In this document: positions 61,671 to 64,000 of the stretch, in pieces
Numbering within the stretch: position 1 is the first letter of the stretch
Layout of the letters: each line of letters opens with the position of its first letter
Assembly (NCBI RefSeq): GCF_035930445.1
Contig: NZ_CP142394.1
Location: forward strand, 2,141,501-2,205,500
From: Sphingopyxis chilensis
GTDB taxonomy: Bacteria; Pseudomonadota; Alphaproteobacteria; Sphingomonadales; Sphingomonadaceae
DNA: 64,000 bases
Reading direction: 5' to 3'
The notes under the pieces: generated by a model
What the model was told of the DNA's origin: nothing
The model's database searches: none
The model's input: only the letters and a program-made list of their open reading frames with translations
Made by a program: the position numbers and the translations under genes

Positions 61671-64000
61671 CTATTGCGCATCGCGCCGCGCCTGCGCCGC
61701 TTTGGTGAGCAGGGTCGGGCGCGCCGCCGCGGGATCGTCGGGCCAGCTATGCTTGGGATAGCGCCCGCGCATCTCGCGCGCGACATCGTGCCAGCTCCCG
61801 CTCCAGAAGGATTCGATGTCGCGCGTCGTCTGGATCGGCCGGTGCGCGGGCGAGGTGAGCGCAAGGACCAGCGGCACCGGCGGGTCACCGACCGCCGGGT
61901 GGCGCGCGAGCCCGAAAAGTTCCTGCACGCGCACGCTGACCGTCGGCCCGCCATCGGCGCCATAGTCGATCGGGTGCCGGCTGCCCGCCGGGGTCGCATA
62001 ATCGGCGGGGGCATGTTTTTCGAGCAATTTCCGGGCGGGCCAGTCGAGCAGGCCCATCAGCGCGTCGGCGAGCCTGCGGTCGCCGATGTCGCGCAGTCCG
62101 CGGCAGCCGGTGAGCAACGGTTCGAGCCAGATTTCGAGGCTATCGCCGAGCGCACTGGTGGACAGCGCATCGAGCCCGGCGAAGGATGCCCGCTGGCGCA
62201 GCGCCTGCGACACCGGCCCCCAGCCGATCAGCCCGAGCCCCTTGCCCCGCACCGCTTCCATCCGCACCGCGACATCGTCCTCGGCATTTTCGCCGCGGCC
62301 CGCCTGCCCGCTCGTCAGCGCGATCGCGCCGAGCCGCCGCTCGCGGCGATGATCGACGCGGTCGTTCGCGGCGTCATAGCTGCTCGCCGAATGCTGGACG
62401 ATGCGATCGGCGAACAGCGCCTCGACCTCGGCCCCCGCGATCGGCGCCGCGGATAGGATACGCACCCCCGCCGCATGTCCCTGCGCATCGGCGATCGCGA
62501 GCCATTCGCTGCCCGCAAGCGGATCGACCGGGTCGATGCGATAGGCGCGGCCGCCGACGCTCAGATATTCGCCGCGCTGTCCCGCGCGCTGCCGCGCGAC
62601 GCGGTCGGGCCATGCGGTCGCGATCCAGCCGCCGATCGAGCGCGGCAGCATGTCGCCCGCCCCCGACGCCAGTTTCTCGCCGATCGTTGCGAACCGCCGC
62701 GCAAGGCGCCACGCGCCCTCCGAGCGTTCATTGCGCTGCCCGCGCCAGCGCCCAAGCCGCGCCTCGACATCGACCCCGCGGCCGCCGAGTCCGGGCTCGG
62801 TGAGCAGTACCGCGAGCCGACCGGCCATCTCGCCCTCGCCCGCACGCGCCGCGTCGAGCAGCATGTGCGCGAGCGGCACCGGCAGCGGGATCGCGGCGAG
62901 TGCCTTGCCGTGCGCGGTGATCCGGCCATCGTCGGCGAGCGCGCCGATCGCCTGCAACCGCGTCTTCGCTTCGGCAATCGCGGCGGGTGACGGCGGGTCG
63001 AGCCAGCCCAATTGGCGCGGATCGACGATCCCCCAGCTCGCGCAGTCGAGCACCACCGGCATCAGGTCATTCTCGTGGATTTCGGGCGGATCGAACGGCG
63101 GCATGCCCGCGGTCGCCGCCGCTTCCCACAGGCGATAGGCGACGCCCGGCCCCTGCCGCGCCGCGCGGCCCGCGCGCTGCGTCGCCGACGCCTGGCTCGC
63201 GCGTTCGGTCACGAGGCGGGCGATGCCGGCCGCCTTGTCGAAGCGCGGGCGCCGCGACAGGCCGGCGTCGATGACGATGCGCACGCCGTCGATCGTCAGG
63301 CTGGTTTCGGCGATGCTCGTCGCGAGGATCAACTTGCGCCGCCCCTCCTCATCGCGGAGGAGCGCCTTGCGCTGGAGCGCCGGATCGATCTGGCCGTGGA
63401 GGCGATGGAGGGCGAGCGGCAGGCGTGCGTCCTCGACCGCCGTCGCCGCGCGTTCGATGTCGGCCGCGCCGGGCAGGAAGGCGAGGATGTCGCCTTCGGC
63501 TTCGTCGGCGAGCGCCTGCCGCACCGCCGCGAGCACCGACGCTTCGAGCCGGTCTTCGGCGCGCCGGCCGATATGGCGGAGATCGAGCGGCCAGATCTTG
63601 CCTTCGCTCTTCACCACCGGCGCATTGCCCAGCAAGGCCCCGAAACGCGCGCCGTCGAGCGTTGCCGACATGGCAACGATGCGGAGGTCGTCGCGGAGCC
63701 CCTGCTGCGCGTCGATCGCCAGCGCCAGCGCGAAATCGCCGTCGAGACTGCGTTCGTGGACCTCGTCGAACAAGACCGCCGACACGCCCTGAAGCTCCGG
63801 GTCGGCGAGGATGCGGTTGCGGAAGAGCCCCGGCGTCATCACCAGCAGCCGCGTCGCCGCCGACTGCTTGCTGTCGAGCCGCGTCGCATAGCCGACGCGC
63901 CCGCCGACCGCCTCGCCCATCTCCTCGGCGATCCGTTCGGCCGCACCGCGCGCCGCGAGGCGGCGCGGCGAGAGCAGCCACACCGCCCCCGTGCACCAAG
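61671..64000 (-). CDS. hrpB: ATP-dependent helicase HrpB, N terminus outside the window
   Basis: DEAH-box helicase; at least 776 residues are here and the frame continues past the right edge, so the Walker A motif is not seen. Present are the PRRLAARGAAERIAEE motif Ia, DEVHERS (motif II), SATLD (III), FLPGAADIERA, TSIAETSLTIDGVRIVIDAGL, and motif VI QRAGRAARQGPG, followed by the HrpB-specific C-terminal domain (RIDPVDPLAGSEWL, and a PVQTTRD-like RPIQTTRDIESFWSGSW). The cellular role of HrpB is poorly defined. A GTG at 63983 is not a real start because the motif match continues upstream. Confidence 0.93.
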   Translation of the reverse strand, partial: WCTGAVWLLSPRRLAARGAAERIAEEMGEAVGGRVGYATRLDSKQSAATRLLVMTPGLFRNRILADPELQGVSAVLFDEVHERSLDGDFALALAIDAQQGLRDDLRIVAMSATLDGARFGALLGNAPVVKSEGKIWPLDLRHIGRRAEDRLEASVLAAVRQALADEAEGDILAFLPGAADIERAATAVEDARLPLALHRLHGQIDPALQRKALLRDEEGRRKLILATSIAETSLTIDGVRIVIDAGLSRRPRFDKAAGIARLVTERASQASATQRAGRAARQGPGVAYRLWEAAATAGMPPFDPPEIHENDLMPVVLDCASWGIVDPRQLGWLDPPSPAAIAEAKTRLQAIGALADDGRITAHGKALAAIPLPVPLAHMLLDAARAGEGEMAGRLAVLLTEPGLGGRGVDVEARLGRWRGQRNERSEGAWRLARRFATIGEKLASGAGDMLPRSIGGWIATAWPDRVARQRAGQRGEYLSVGGRAYRIDPVDPLAGSEWLAIADAQGHAAGVRILSAAPIAGAEVEALFADRIVQHSASSYDAANDRVDHRRERRLGAIALTSGQAGRGENAEDDVAVRMEAVRGKGLGLIGWGPVSQALRQRASFAGLDALSTSALGDSLEIWLEPLLTGCRGLRDIGDRRLADALMGLLDWPARKLLEKHAPADYATPAGSRHPIDYGADGGPTVSVRVQELFGLARHPAVGDPPVPLVLALTSPAHRPIQTTRDIESFWSGSWHDVAREMRGRYPKHSWPDDPAAARPTLLTKAAQARRDAQ

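Overview
The window is one stretch of GC-rich bacterial chromosome, densely coded on both strands. Gene content points to an alphaproteobacterium of the order Sphingomonadales, with Sphingopyxis or a close relative the best guess. Pointers are DUF2794, DUF4170 and UrcA proteins, a PdhB with its own lipoyl domain in an eno-ftsB-pdhA-pdhB block, an NDUFS4-type complex I subunit, a GAAC-N7-GAAC LexA box and a GGAAC-N16-CGTT EcfG-type promoter. I saw no rRNA, tRNA, CRISPR array, insertion sequence or prophage.

Layout. 1-9.6 kb: end of a DUF885 protein, L,D-transpeptidase, HD-GYP protein, an ScfR/RamB-type regulator divergent from isocitrate lyase (aceA), TerC, a YdcH-like small protein, a crotonase and a membrane-tethered LuxR-type regulator. 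9.8-19 kb: M20 amidohydrolase, DUF4893 lipoprotein, 3-hydroxybutyrate dehydrogenase with a patatin-like lipase (polyhydroxybutyrate turnover), zinc metallopeptidase, amidohydrolase, HPP protein, S9 peptidase. 19-31 kb: valS, MATE pump, a LytS/LytTR two-component pair, small envelope proteins (one behind an EcfG-type promoter), a BCCT transporter and an M13 peptidase. 31-35.8 kb: LexA-boxed uvrA, small membrane proteins, a gene remnant and an ABM monooxygenase.

35.9-45.4 kb is the phosphate locus. An AT-rich orphan membrane gene of unknown function (35906-37402) sits directly before the Pho box of pstS-pstC-pstA-pstB-phoU-phoB. A phosphate-selective porin with its own Pho-box-like repeats lies beyond, convergent to phoB. 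No phoR is present in the window. 45.4-53 kb: an SDR enzyme, two membrane proteins, an OmpR-type two-component pair, and beta-carbonic anhydrase coupled to a SulP anion transporter. 53-64 kb: DUF2794 and serine acetyltransferase genes, a phytoene-synthase-like gene behind pdhA-pdhB, ftsB, eno, a four-gene YqjD/YqjE-like cluster, DUF4170, an NDUFS4-type gene, and an hrpB helicase running off the right edge.

Themes are acetate/fatty-acid and PHB carbon use (aceA, bdhA, pdh, eno), phosphate scavenging, bicarbonate handling and envelope maintenance. Several palindromic repeat families sit between genes, often between convergent pairs where they may end transcription. The most unusual item is the AT-rich orphan; no complete new multi-gene system is evident. 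All functional calls are by recognition of motifs and family resemblance, without database searches.
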